A stretch of 64,000 nucleotides of DNA from an uncultured Actinomycetes bacterium (GCA_903860745.1 CAIORQ010000001.1:51112-115111), one strand, 5' to 3'. Shown: positions 10,104 through 18,037, numbered from the stretch's first letter. Made by a program: numbers and translations. The notes: a model not told the origin generated them from the letters alone.

Positions 10104-10161
10104 AGGTCGGCGTCTCCTTGGTTGACTGAACGATCCGGTGGGCGCTGACGACCTTCCGGAA

Positions 10162-10208
10162 ATGATATTCTCTAGTTTATCAATATTCTCTAGTGAAGAA
10201 CTAGTGAA
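10162..10208 (-). promoter_or_regulatory. Candidate operator: tandem direct repeats including an 11-bp-period PHO-box-like pair
   Basis: This AT-rich island lies 60-110 nt upstream of the DUF916/pst operon. On the minus strand TTCACTAG occurs twice with exact 11-bp periodicity (10201-10208 and 10190-10197). The 12-mer ACTAGAGAATAT also occurs twice, 18 bp apart (10183-10194 and 10165-10176). Streptomyces and Mycobacterium PhoP/RegX3-type regulators bind 11-bp direct repeats with a TTCAC or TCAC core, so phosphate control is a reasonable inference. The repeats are directly visible; the regulator is not known. Confidence 0.55.
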
Positions 10209-10241
10209 TAGTTTACGGCCCCCCTTCCTTCCCCGTGCAGC

Positions 10242-10282
10242 GAGACCGGGTCCCGGCGACATTGTCGCCGGGACCCGGTCTC
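10242..10282 (-). terminator. Perfect 19-bp hairpin, probable terminator of the Ig/WxL-like gene
   Basis: GAGACCGGGTCCCGGCGAC at 10242-10260 pairs perfectly with 10264-10282 across a 3-nt loop. It starts 24 nt after the stop of the gene at 10306-12081 and precedes the promoter region of the next operon. There is no U-run, which is common for actinobacterial terminators. Confidence 0.8.
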
Positions 10283-10305
10283 TCACCTTGTGAGGTTCCG
10301 AAAAT

Positions 10306-12081
10306 CTACGAAACAGTCAAGGTGAGGGTCGCGACGTACAAACCGGGGGGAGTCGACGTCGGCGAGGTAAGGGTCAAGACCCCATCGATGTAGACCGAAC
10401 CGGCCCCAGCACTCGCCGAGGCGAACTGGTGAGGACTTCCACGCAGTCCGTCCGACCCCGCGGCGGTGGCCGAGTAGACGGAAGAGTTGGTGACACTCGA
10501 CGTGCTCACCGATCCCGCCTGCAGGGCGTTGCCGGAGATGTAGGAGGGCGTGACGTTGGTGAGGGTCAGGTTCTGTCCGTTGATGACGCCACCGGTCCCG
10601 TTGGAGAAGTCCGTGACCGTCGCGGTCGCGGTCCACGCCAGGTCACCAGCCCGAGTGTCGGTGATGGTGACACCCTGGCTCGGGTTCGACGGGCTGCCGA
10701 AAGCGGCCGAGGCCACGAAGGCCGTAGCCGTCGAGTTCAGCGTGGCGGCACCCAGGTTGAACGGGTTGGCCGAGCTGTAGGGCGTCGAGATGGTGAGTCC
10801 ACCAACCGGGATCGAGGTGTCGATGGAGCCGACCGCCGGTGTCACCGCCGGTGTCGTGGCCGTGAAGGCCACCGCCGAGGACGTCGACGTGTTGTACGTC
10901 GCCAGGTCGGCCGGGGTGAACACCGCCACCAGGTTGTGGGTTCCCACTGCGAAGGTGCTGTAGTTCAGCGTCGCCGAGCCACCGCTCGCCAGGCTCTGTG
11001 TCCCGAGAAGGACGGAGTTGCTGGTCACGTCGCCCGTCGAGTCGGTCCCGTCGTCGTAGAACTTGATCGTGCCCGCACCGGCGGCCAGCGCGGCCGACGT
11101 CGCGGTGTTCGTGACGTTGGCCGTGATGCCCACCGAGGTGTAGGCCGCGGCACTCAGTGGGTTCACCGAGAGTGCGGTCGTCGTACCGGCGGCCGGAGCG
11201 GGGTTGATGGTGTAGGACGCGGTACCCGTCGAACCCGAGTAGGCGAGGTTGGTGGCGGGGGTGAACACGGCGCTGAGGGAATCGGTCCCGACCGGCAAGG
11301 TGCTGGTCGAGAGCTGCGCGGTACCTCCCGAGACCGTCACCGGCGCTCCGAGTGCCACACCACCGTTCTCGAACTGGACCGTTCCCGACACCGACGGACT
11401 GACCGTGGCGGTCAGGGTCACCGAGGTGCCCGCGGTCTGCGGGCTGGTCGGCGACGCCGTCAACACGGTGCTCGTCGCGTTCAGCGTGGGTGTCGGGTAG
11501 TCGACGCTCCACGTGGCGCTCGCACCCGTGCCGCTGATCGCGATGTCGACGGAGTCGTAGGTGGTCGTCTGTCCGAGACCGGCGCCCGTCGTCTTCAGTC
11601 GCAGTTCGTAGATGCCGGCGTAGCCGTCGGAGGAGGTGTCCGTGTTGGGGTAGTTGGCCGCCAACTGGGCGACGCTCTCGTCACCGCTGGCTCCGGTCAC
11701 GACCGGCAGGGTCGCGCTGGCCAGGGCCCCCGGGGCCGAGGTGTTGGGGTAGGTGGTCGACGAGCTGAGCTGGTCGCCGCTCCAACTTCCCGGGGCCTGG
11801 CCGTTGACCGGCAGGTAACCGAGAAGCGTGGCCTTGGTGTCACCGGCGCGAGGAGCGACGGTGCCCTCGACGTAGGCGGCGATGGGTGAATCGGTGAGTT
11901 TTCCGCCGGTGATCTGCTGTCCGGACGCGTTGAAGAACAGAATCGTTCCAACGGAGGAGGCTTCGGGCTGCCAGGGCGGCGTGCCCGCGGCAGAGGCGAC
12001 GCCCGATACGCCGAGAGTGAGGATTCCACCCGCACCGGTCAAAATGACCGTCGCCAGGGTAGAACGGATTAGTTTCTTCAT
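10306..12081 (-). CDS. Secreted Ig-repeat protein with C-terminal WxL-like domain
   Basis: This 591-residue exported protein has a signal peptide (about 1-32) and an N-terminal domain closely matching that of the 6706-8172 product ([27 protein letters not shown]). Two Ig-like group-3 repeats (about 205-400) follow. The last roughly 180 residues resemble a WxL surface domain: DTRAGDLAWTATATVTDF near its centre, and YVATLTLTVS at the very C-terminus in place of the canonical Y...LTW.L ending. The tryptophan of the distal motif is replaced by Leu, so the call is WxL-like. It has its own promoter region and terminator and lies just upstream of the DUF916 gene, the usual partner of WxL proteins. 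Confidence 0.8.
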   Translation of the reverse strand: MKKLIRSTLATVILTGAGGILTLGVSGVASAAGTPPWQPEASSVGTILFFNASGQQITGGKLTDSPIAAYVEGTVAPRAGDTKATLLGYLPVNGQAPGSWSGDQLSSSTTYPNTSAPGALASATLPVVTGASGDESVAQLAANYPNTDTSSDGYAGIYELRLKTTGAGLGQTTTYDSVDIAISGTGASATWSVDYPTPTLNATSTVLTASPTSPQTAGTSVTLTATVSPSVSGTVQFENGGVALGAPVTVSGGTAQLSTSTLPVGTDSLSAVFTPATNLAYSGSTGTASYTINPAPAAGTTTALSVNPLSAAAYTSVGITANVTNTATSAALAAGAGTIKFYDDGTDSTGDVTSNSVLLGTQSLASGGSATLNYSTFAVGTHNLVAVFTPADLATYNTSTSSAVAFTATTPAVTPAVGSIDTSIPVGGLTISTPYSSANPFNLGAATLNSTATAFVASAAFGSPSNPSQGVTITDTRAGDLAWTATATVTDFSNGTGGVINGQNLTLTNVTPSYISGNALQAGSVSTSSVTNSSVYSATAAGSDGLRGSPHQFASASAGAGSVYIDGVLTLTSPTSTPPGLYVATLTLTVS

Positions 12082-12109
12082 GGGTCAGTTCCTAACTTTT
12101 GTTTTCTGA

Positions 12110-12120
12110 AGTTGACAAGG
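12110..12120 (-). promoter_or_regulatory. 11-bp sequence shared with the promoter region of the 12217 gene
   Basis: AGTTGACAAGG (plus strand) lies 29 nt upstream of the Ig/WxL-like gene and recurs identically at 13431-13441, 75 nt upstream of the next gene. Both copies sit in AT-richer leader DNA. A shared regulator site or promoter element is possible. Confidence 0.4.
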
Positions 12121-12160
12121 GGATGGGTGTTCTGTACAGCAGGACTGCGACTGGCCTCGG

Positions 12161-12200
12161 GGCCGGGCTAGGGGATTTTTCAGAGCTCCCTAGCCCGGCC
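12161..12200 (-). terminator. Intrinsic-type hairpin after the 12217 substrate-binding gene
   Basis: GGCCGGGCTAGGG at 12161-12173 pairs perfectly with 12188-12200 (13 bp, 14-nt loop). It begins 17 nt after the stop codon of the minus-strand gene ending at 12217. Confidence 0.8.
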
Positions 12201-12216
12201 TCTTCTCACGTCCCCA

Positions 12217-13356
12217 CTACGAGTGGGCGGCTCCGAGGTACTGGTAGTTCGGCGTCACGCCGGAGGCGGTGATGAGAGCCTTGGCCGCATTGCTCGCGAA
12301 GTACGGCGTCGAGCCACCCGGGTTGTAGAAGAGCGTCTGGGCGAAGTTACGCGTCCCCCCGGGCTGGAAGATCGTGGTCGAGTTCTGGTCGTTGGCGCGG
12401 TAGATGGCGTAGTCGGTGATGCCGACGTTGAGTGACGCCGAAGAGTCAGGCGCCGTACCCGTCAACAAGTTGATGCCCGCGGTGAGGGGCGTCTGCGTCG
12501 TGCCGAAGGCGTTATTGGGGTTCTGGAAGTAACCGTCGTTGAACAGGATCAGACGAGCCTGCGAGAAGGGAACGATGGCGTCCGCCGGGATCGTCGCACC
12601 GGTGATCGCCGTGGGGTCGTTCTGCTCGACGGTGGTGTAACCCGAGAGCGTCGGAGCCGTCCCGCCGTTGGCCGTGGTAAGGGCGGCGTAGAACGACTTG
12701 TAGATCGCCGAGCTCGTCGGCGGCAGGAGCGGGATGATGGTGTCGGTCGAGGTGTCACCCGGCAGCTGGTTCCACTTGGTGATCTGGCCGGTGTAGATGC
12801 CCAACAACTCCGCCGGCGACAGGCCCGCGGGGGCGTTGGTGGTCGAGTTCACCGCGATCTGCACGGCGTCGGTGCCGATCTCTACGACATCGAGCCCACC
12901 CACGCCCGACGCCGAGCTCTGCTGGGCGGTGGTCGGGAGCGACGAGGAGAAGATGAAGTTGATGGTGGTCTCGTTGGGGTCGTTGATCAACGCGGTGATG
13001 GCGTTGCCCGAGGAGCTGATGCGCTGCACCGGCTTCTGGCCCGCGCGCAGGACCACGGTCGGGTTCAGCTGGACCGTGGTGGAGCCCTTGGCGTAGGTGG
13101 AGCGTCCATTGGCGTCAGCGGTGGCGTTGAAGGTCACCAGACGGTTCACGGTCGCCGTGGCGTTGTAGCCGACGTCGCCGTTGTAGTCACCGTCGGCGAG
13201 GAACGATGCGGCGTACTGCGGCGTGTCACCACCGACCGCGACGACGTCGCCCGGCTGGGGCGCGTAGTCGGCGTTGGCCGTACCGGTGATGACGAGGGGC
13301 ACGGCACCAGCCACCAGCAAGGTGGCCAGGCCTAATTTCAGATTCTTGTGGAACAT
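12217..13356 (-). CDS. Diverged PstS-family substrate-binding protein
   Basis: The ATG at 13356 is chosen because TAGGAGAC lies just upstream and it opens a signal peptide (MFHKNLKLGLATLLVAGAVP, then LVITGTANA); 379 residues. The frame is open 27 codons further but without a signal sequence. The order of elements is that of periplasmic phosphate-type binding proteins: AVQIAVN, then LLGIYTGQITKWNQLPG, and a later FSQARLILFNDGYF. The ligand loop reads PPTSSAIYKSF, so the SGT phosphate-contacting triplet of classical PstS is absent and the ligand may differ. It is flanked by its own promoter and terminator, between the two Pst modules. Confidence 0.72.
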   Translation of the reverse strand: MFHKNLKLGLATLLVAGAVPLVITGTANADYAPQPGDVVAVGGDTPQYAASFLADGDYNGDVGYNATATVNRLVTFNATADANGRSTYAKGSTTVQLNPTVVLRAGQKPVQRISSSGNAITALINDPNETTINFIFSSSLPTTAQQSSASGVGGLDVVEIGTDAVQIAVNSTTNAPAGLSPAELLGIYTGQITKWNQLPGDTSTDTIIPLLPPTSSAIYKSFYAALTTANGGTAPTLSGYTTVEQNDPTAITGATIPADAIVPFSQARLILFNDGYFQNPNNAFGTTQTPLTAGINLLTGTAPDSSASLNVGITDYAIYRANDQNSTTIFQPGGTRNFAQTLFYNPGGSTPYFASNAAKALITASGVTPNYQYLGAAHS

Positions 13357-13430
13357 CGGGGGTCTCCTAATCTCAAGGTTTTGAGGACTCTGAACAGCGG
13401 GCACTGAGTCGAAACTCAATAGTTGACAAG

Positions 13431-13441
13431 GTAACATATAT
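13431..13441 (-). promoter_or_regulatory. Second copy of the AGTTGACAAGG element
   Basis: Identical to 12110-12120. It lies in an AT-rich leader (about 13420-13490) upstream of the diverged substrate-binding gene. Possible operator or promoter component. Confidence 0.4.
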
Positions 13442-13522
13442 TTTCCAGTGAAATACTAGAAATTAAGACTTTCGACAAGATTTCAAGAAGAATTCACTCT
13501 TGACAGCGTCATTACAAGGAGT

Positions 13523-13539
13523 CTCCCGTTCGCCGGGAG
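13523..13539 (-). terminator. Short hairpin after the second pst operon
   Basis: CTCCCG at 13523-13528 pairs with CGGGAG at 13534-13539, immediately after the pstB2 stop on the minus strand. The stem is short, so this is a modest call. Confidence 0.5.
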
Positions 13540-13545
13540 GCCCGC

Positions 13546-14367
13546 TCAGCCGAAGCGACCGAGCGTGTAATCCAGGGTCCGTGAGTCCTTGGGGTCGTTG
13601 AAGATCTTTTCGGTGGTGTCGAACTCGATGAGCTCGCCCGTACGGTCCTCGGCCATCAACAAGAAGGCGCAGTTGTCCGAGACGCGATTGGCCTGTTGCA
13701 TGTTGTGGGTCACGATGACGATGGTGACGAACTGCTTCAGGACGGTGACGAGTTCCTCGATCTGCTTGGTGGCCACGGGGTCGAGCGACGCGGTGGGCTC
13801 GTCCATCAAGAGCACCTCGGGTTCCACGGCCATGGCCCGGGCGATGCACAGACGCTGCTGCTCGCCCCCGGACAAGGTGGCGGCGGGCGCCTTGAGGCGG
13901 TCCTTCACGGAGTCCCACAGGGCGGCCTCGCTCAGCGCCTTGTGCGCCGACTCCTCGAGGAAGTCCTTGTCCTTCACGCCGATGAAGCGCAGGCCCGCCA
14001 CCGCGTTGTCGTAGATCGACATGGTGGGGAAGGGGTTGGGTCGCTGGAAGACCATACCGATGCGACTGCGTAGGACGGTGATCGGCACCGAGGTGCGGTA
14101 CAGGTCCTCGCCCTCGAGGAGGATCTGCCCGGTCACCGTCGCACCCGGCGTCAACTCGTGCAGCCGGTTCATGGCCCGCAACAAGGTGGTCTTGCCCGAT
14201 CCCGAGGGACCGATGAGGGAGGTGACCTTGTTGGCCTGGACGTCGAAGGTGGCGTTGCGCACGGCGGCCTTGTTGTTGAAGAGCACCGACACGTCGCGCA
14301 GGCTCAAGACGGCGTCGGATGATCCCTCACCCAACGTCACGTTGTCTCGGGTCTCGGCTGTGTCCAC
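13546..14367 (-). CDS. pstB: Phosphate ABC transporter ATP-binding protein PstB (second copy)
   Basis: This 273-residue ABC ATPase has Walker A GPSGSGKTT, the Q-loop region MVFQRPNPFPTMSIYDN, signature [15 protein letters not shown] and Walker B EVLLMDEPTASLDP. The ending FNDPKDSRTLDYTLGRFG is typical of PstB. It differs clearly from the 5867 copy (for example GEQQ versus GQQQ), so the two are old paralogues rather than a recent duplication. It is the last gene of the pstS-pstC-pstA-pstB order, 37 nt after pstA2. Confidence 0.92.
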   Translation of the reverse strand: MDTAETRDNVTLGEGSSDAVLSLRDVSVLFNNKAAVRNATFDVQANKVTSLIGPSGSGKTTLLRAMNRLHELTPGATVTGQILLEGEDLYRTSVPITVLRSRIGMVFQRPNPFPTMSIYDNAVAGLRFIGVKDKDFLEESAHKALSEAALWDSVKDRLKAPAATLSGGEQQRLCIARAMAVEPEVLLMDEPTASLDPVATKQIEELVTVLKQFVTIVIVTHNMQQANRVSDNCAFLLMAEDRTGELIEFDTTEKIFNDPKDSRTLDYTLGRFG

Positions 14368-14404
14368 GTCGGATGCTCTCTCTCTTCGACTCTGATACGA
14401 AAGG

Positions 14405-15310
14405 CTAGGACCGCTGGGTGCGAGCGACGAAGATGCGGCTCAGCACGTTGAAGAACAGCACGGTCACCATCAGGACCAGGGCGATGCCCCAACACGCTTC
14501 ACGCTGCGACGGGTAGGCGCCGATCAAGTAGCTCCACATCAAGGTGGGCAGGGTGGTCGCCTGGCCACTGGGGTTGAAGCCCGGCAGGGTCGACGCACCG
14601 ATGACGAAGAGGATGGGTGCCGTCTCGCCCACGGCGCGCGAGAAGGCCAGGAACACCCCGGTGAAGACCCGGGCCCTCGCGGCGGGCAGGATGATGTGCA
14701 GCATCACCCTCGACGGGCGCAGTCCCAAAGAGAGTCCCGCCTCGATCAGGGTGTCGGGGACGCTCTGCAGGGCGGCGAGCGCGTTGATGGTCATGACCGG
14801 GATCATGATGAAGCACAGGGCCAGGGAACCGAAGTAGGCGTGGTACTGGTGCGTCGTGACGACGAGCGACACGTAGGTGAACACGCCGAAGACGATCGAG
14901 GGCAGTCCGATGAAGGTCTCCATCGCCGTGCGCACCGCGACGACCCAGCGACCCTTGATCTCGAACATCGCCATGGCCAGCACAATGGCGGTGGGTATCG
15001 AGATCAGCACGGCGATGAGGTCCACGACGGCCGTGCCGGCCAAGGCGTTGCCGATGCCCCCGATGCCGTTGGTGTTGGTGATGCTCGGCAGCTGCTGCGA
15101 GGTCGTCAAGAAGTGCCACGTGATGTAGCGGATCCCGTGACCCACGACGTTCTGGAGGATCGAGGCCAGCGGGACGAAGGCGATCAAGAGGGCGATGACC
15201 AGCAGCGCGGTGAAGACGCGAGACGACAGCGCGCGACGACGGTAACTCTTGGCCGACGTGGTGCGGATGAACTCGCGGCGCTCCTGGGAGCTCATGTCGA
15301 CCGTGGTCAC
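14405..15310 (-). CDS. pstA: Phosphate ABC transporter permease PstA (second copy)
   Basis: The GTG at 15310 overlaps the pstC2 stop by 4 bp and gives 301 residues; the much longer open frame upstream is only a shadow of pstC2. It has six membrane helices. PstA features include ETFIGLPSIVFGVFTYVSL, an EAA-type loop (EAGLSLGLRPSRVMLHIILPAARARVFTG) and SRAVGETAPILFV. The TAPI element is a PstA hallmark. It forms the channel with the adjacent pstC2 product. Confidence 0.9.
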   Translation of the reverse strand: MTTVDMSSQERREFIRTTSAKSYRRRALSSRVFTALLVIALLIAFVPLASILQNVVGHGIRYITWHFLTTSQQLPSITNTNGIGGIGNALAGTAVVDLIAVLISIPTAIVLAMAMFEIKGRWVVAVRTAMETFIGLPSIVFGVFTYVSLVVTTHQYHAYFGSLALCFIMIPVMTINALAALQSVPDTLIEAGLSLGLRPSRVMLHIILPAARARVFTGVFLAFSRAVGETAPILFVIGASTLPGFNPSGQATTLPTLMWSYLIGAYPSQREACWGIALVLMVTVLFFNVLSRIFVARTQRS

Positions 15311-16287
15311 TGGAACTGCCTCTCGTTGCGTCGGATGATCGAGCGGGCCAGGTAGGTCACCGCGCCGACGATCACCATCAAGATGAGGGCCAGGGCGAAG
15401 AGGACGTTGCCGGCCTTGCCGGTGATCGCCCCGAAGTCGATCGCGATCTCGGCGGCCAGGGTGGAGCCGGTGGCGAAGGCGCGGTCCGGCAGGGGGCTCA
15501 TCTGGGTGACCCCGCCGAGCACCGTGGCCAGGGCGATGGTCTCTCCCAGGGCGCGTCCGGTGGCGAGGGTGACCGCACCGACGATGCCGGTCTTGCACGA
15601 GGGCAGGATCACCTTGCGGATGACCTGTCCGCGGGTGGCGCCGAGCGACAGCGCCCCCTCGGTGAGCTCCTTGGGTACCGCGACGATCACGTCGCGACTG
15701 ATGGCGGTGACGATGGGCATGATCATGACGGCCAGCACGATCGCACCGAGGGTCATCCCGTATCCCGCGGTCGCTCCGTCGAAGGGCCACGCACCGTGGG
15801 CGACCCTCTTGAGCCAGGGTTCGCCACTGTTGCCGAGCCACGACGCCATCACCAGCGCGCCCCAGACGCCGTAGACGATGGAGGGCACGACGGCGAGGAG
15901 TTCGATGAGCGAGGACACCGCGAGCTGCAGGCGCCGCGGGATGAGGTAGACGATGGCCAGGGCGGCGCCCACCCCGATCGGCACCGCCATGAGCAGCGCG
16001 AAGAAGGTGGTGAAGGCGGTGCCCATCACCAGCGGGAGGACGCCGAACTTGTTGTCACCGAAGGACCAGGTCGTCGTGGTGAACATCTTCCAGCCGGCGA
16101 ACTGCCAACCCGGGATGGAGTTCTTCACGAGGACGTAGATGAAGTAGAAGACGATGACGCCGACAAGGGTCAGGACCGTCCACAGCGTGTAGCCATAGGC
16201 CCTATCAGAACCGGTCGGGAGCTTGCGCTCCCGACCGGCACTGAGGGCACCGTCGTCCGTCGGTGGATCAATGTGCGTTGTCGTCAC
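15307..16287 (-). CDS. pstC: Phosphate ABC transporter permease PstC (second copy)
   Basis: This 326-residue permease has an N-terminal helix after a cytoplasmic stretch, the PstC segment LLAVVPSIVYGVWGALV, and the loop EGALSLGATRGQVIRKVILP followed by ATGRALGETIAL. It follows pstS2 by 34 nt and overlaps pstA2 by 4 bp. With pstA2 and pstB2 it makes a second complete transporter. Confidence 0.91.
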   Translation of the reverse strand: MTTTHIDPPTDDGALSAGRERKLPTGSDRAYGYTLWTVLTLVGVIVFYFIYVLVKNSIPGWQFAGWKMFTTTTWSFGDNKFGVLPLVMGTAFTTFFALLMAVPIGVGAALAIVYLIPRRLQLAVSSLIELLAVVPSIVYGVWGALVMASWLGNSGEPWLKRVAHGAWPFDGATAGYGMTLGAIVLAVMIMPIVTAISRDVIVAVPKELTEGALSLGATRGQVIRKVILPSCKTGIVGAVTLATGRALGETIALATVLGGVTQMSPLPDRAFATGSTLAAEIAIDFGAITGKAGNVLFALALILMVIVGAVTYLARSIIRRNERQFQ

Positions 16288-16321
16288 TTAGTCACCACTG
16301 GATGGACGTTGCGGTTGTGAA

Positions 16322-17764
16322 CTAGTTGGAGGCGCTGATGTAGGCGCCGCTGTTGATGTGACTGATGGCGGCGTAGGCGATGGCCTCGATGGGCTTGGGC
16401 AGCGCCACGTAGGCCTCGGAGGCCGCCAGGTTCTGGCCGTAGGGCTGCGAGGCCGAGCTGCTGGTCTGGGTCAGGAACAACAGGAACTTCGTGGTCACGA
16501 TGCCGGTGTTGGCATCCGAGATGTGCTGAGGGGCCACCGCGTAGCTGAAGCCGGCGATGGGGTAGGCACCCAGGTTGTTCACGTTGTTGATCGAGAAGCA
16601 GGTCGTCGAGATGGTCGAACCGTTGTAGGTGTTCGTGGTCCCGGCGGTCACGTCGAAGCCGTTCGGGCAGGCCGACTTGTTGGCCTGGATGGCCGCGAGA
16701 CCGGCCGTCGCCGCGATGGCCACCGAACCGGCGTTGAGCGACACGTAGGCGCCGGCGGCGTTCTTCAGTCGCAGCGAGGCGAGGTGGTTCAAGAGCGCGT
16801 AGCCGTACTCCACGTAGCCGATCGATCCGTCCTTGAGAGCGACCGCGGGGGCCAGGGTGGAGGAGCCCGAGAAGGTCGAGGTGGCCGACGTGAAGGCGGC
16901 CGACGACGGGTACGGGTACTCCGACGGGTCGACCTTGGACAGGTAGTCACGGAAGATGAACGTGGTTCCCGAACCGGCGGTGCGGCTGTAGACCGTGATG
17001 GCGGGCGTGGTGGTCAGGGTCAGGCAGTTGACGGCCTCGAGACGGTTCTTCTGGGGAACCGCCTTGCGGTAGCCCTTGTGACCCTTCTTGCCCTTGGCCG
17101 GGATGGCCTTGGCGACGGGGACCTTCACCAGGACGCTGAGACGGGGGTTGTCGGCCTGGATGGCCGCGTTGCCCCAGGAGGTGATCGACCCGGCGAAGAC
17201 GCTGCCGAGGGTCTTGCCGTCGAGCGCCACCGGGTACTGCTTGGCGAGCGAGGAGCAGGACTGGCCCGAGGACGTGCCGTTCGCGGTCACGGGGCTGGTG
17301 GTCGCGGTGCCGAAGGCGTTGGACACCTTGTCGGAGGTCTGGTACGCGATGTTGTTGATGATGGCGACGCCGCCCAGGGCCACCGGGGTCTGGATCCAAC
17401 TGCTGAGACTGCTGGTGTCCTGGCCCGCGTAGTTGAGCGGCACGTCGGTGAAGCCGATGGCGTCGGTCCCGTTGATCACGTTGCCGCGACCGGTACCCGA
17501 GCTCGACGAGGCGTAGGCGTTCAGCGAGGCACCGTTGGTGTTCGAGTACGTCTTCCACTGCGCGTAGGCGGCGTTGACGAGGTTGGCATCGAAGGACGAG
17601 CCGCCCATGTTGAGCGCGCTGCTAGGGGCGTGCTTGACCACGAGGGCATTGGCGAGGACGGATGATTCACTGGGGGCGCCGGCGAACGCCGGCGTCACGC
17701 CGACAGCAACCATCGCCAACGATGCCGCAACGGCAACGAGTGGCATGCGGAATGCTTTCTTCAT
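16322..17764 (-). CDS. pstS: PstS phosphate-binding protein (second operon) with a Lys-rich insertion
   Basis: This 480-residue exported protein has a signal peptide ending near AFAGAPS. PstS motifs are present: MGGSSFDANLVNAAYAQW, GSITSWGNAAIQADNP, and the ligand loop SRTAGSGTTFIFRDYL with Arg261, Ser265, Gly266 and Thr267. Residues about 214-241 form a strongly basic, Lys/Gly-rich insertion (KAIPAKGKKGHKGYRK) in the middle of the fold, absent from the other copies. The mature N-terminus has no lipobox, so anchoring is unclear. A consensus AGGAGG lies 5-6 nt before the ATG, the strongest ribosome-binding site seen in the region. Confidence 0.9.
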   Translation of the reverse strand: MKKAFRMPLVAVAASLAMVAVGVTPAFAGAPSESSVLANALVVKHAPSSALNMGGSSFDANLVNAAYAQWKTYSNTNGASLNAYASSSSGTGRGNVINGTDAIGFTDVPLNYAGQDTSSLSSWIQTPVALGGVAIINNIAYQTSDKVSNAFGTATTSPVTANGTSSGQSCSSLAKQYPVALDGKTLGSVFAGSITSWGNAAIQADNPRLSVLVKVPVAKAIPAKGKKGHKGYRKAVPQKNRLEAVNCLTLTTTPAITVYSRTAGSGTTFIFRDYLSKVDPSEYPYPSSAAFTSATSTFSGSSTLAPAVALKDGSIGYVEYGYALLNHLASLRLKNAAGAYVSLNAGSVAIAATAGLAAIQANKSACPNGFDVTAGTTNTYNGSTISTTCFSINNVNNLGAYPIAGFSYAVAPQHISDANTGIVTTKFLLFLTQTSSSASQPYGQNLAASEAYVALPKPIEAIAYAAISHINSGAYISASN

Positions 17765-17848
17765 TACTTTCCTCCTAGAAAAGTCTTCGATGTGAGCTCA
17801 AAACTTGTAACGGTCCCGTGCCGTTTCTTATTCGAAGCCACAGTGACG

Positions 17849-17879
17849 ATAGGAGGGCAAGGTGAATTAAATGTGTCAA
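17849..17879 (-). promoter_or_regulatory. Candidate promoter and PHO-box-like repeat upstream of pstS2
   Basis: On the minus strand TTGACA (17874-17879) and TCCTAT (17849-17854) are separated by 19 bp, a slightly long sigma-70 spacing. Overlapping this, GACACATTTAA is followed directly by TTCACCTTGCC, two 11-bp units sharing an N2CACNTT core. Phosphate control by a PhoP/RegX3-type regulator is plausible but unproven. Confidence 0.4.
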
Positions 17880-18037
17880 ATTGGGTCCCCGATGGCCAAA
17901 TCTGGGTGATTCTCAGCAACATCACAGACGTCTCTCCGGAATGGGGCGGAACCCACGAGAGCCCAGCGCACCGGGACCACCTCCAATCGCGCAGCGACGC
18001 GCCCAGCGAGTCCGGCGCCGAAGCGCGGTGGGCTCGC

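Noticed and set aside
14405..15841. Long minus-strand frame of 478 codons
   Set aside because: Only the part from 15310 is PstA; the first 177 codons are an out-of-frame reading of pstC2.
13546..17764. Second Pst module as a recent duplication or transposed copy
   Set aside because: Gene order and sequence differ strongly from the first module, and no insertion sequence, integrase or flanking repeat is present.
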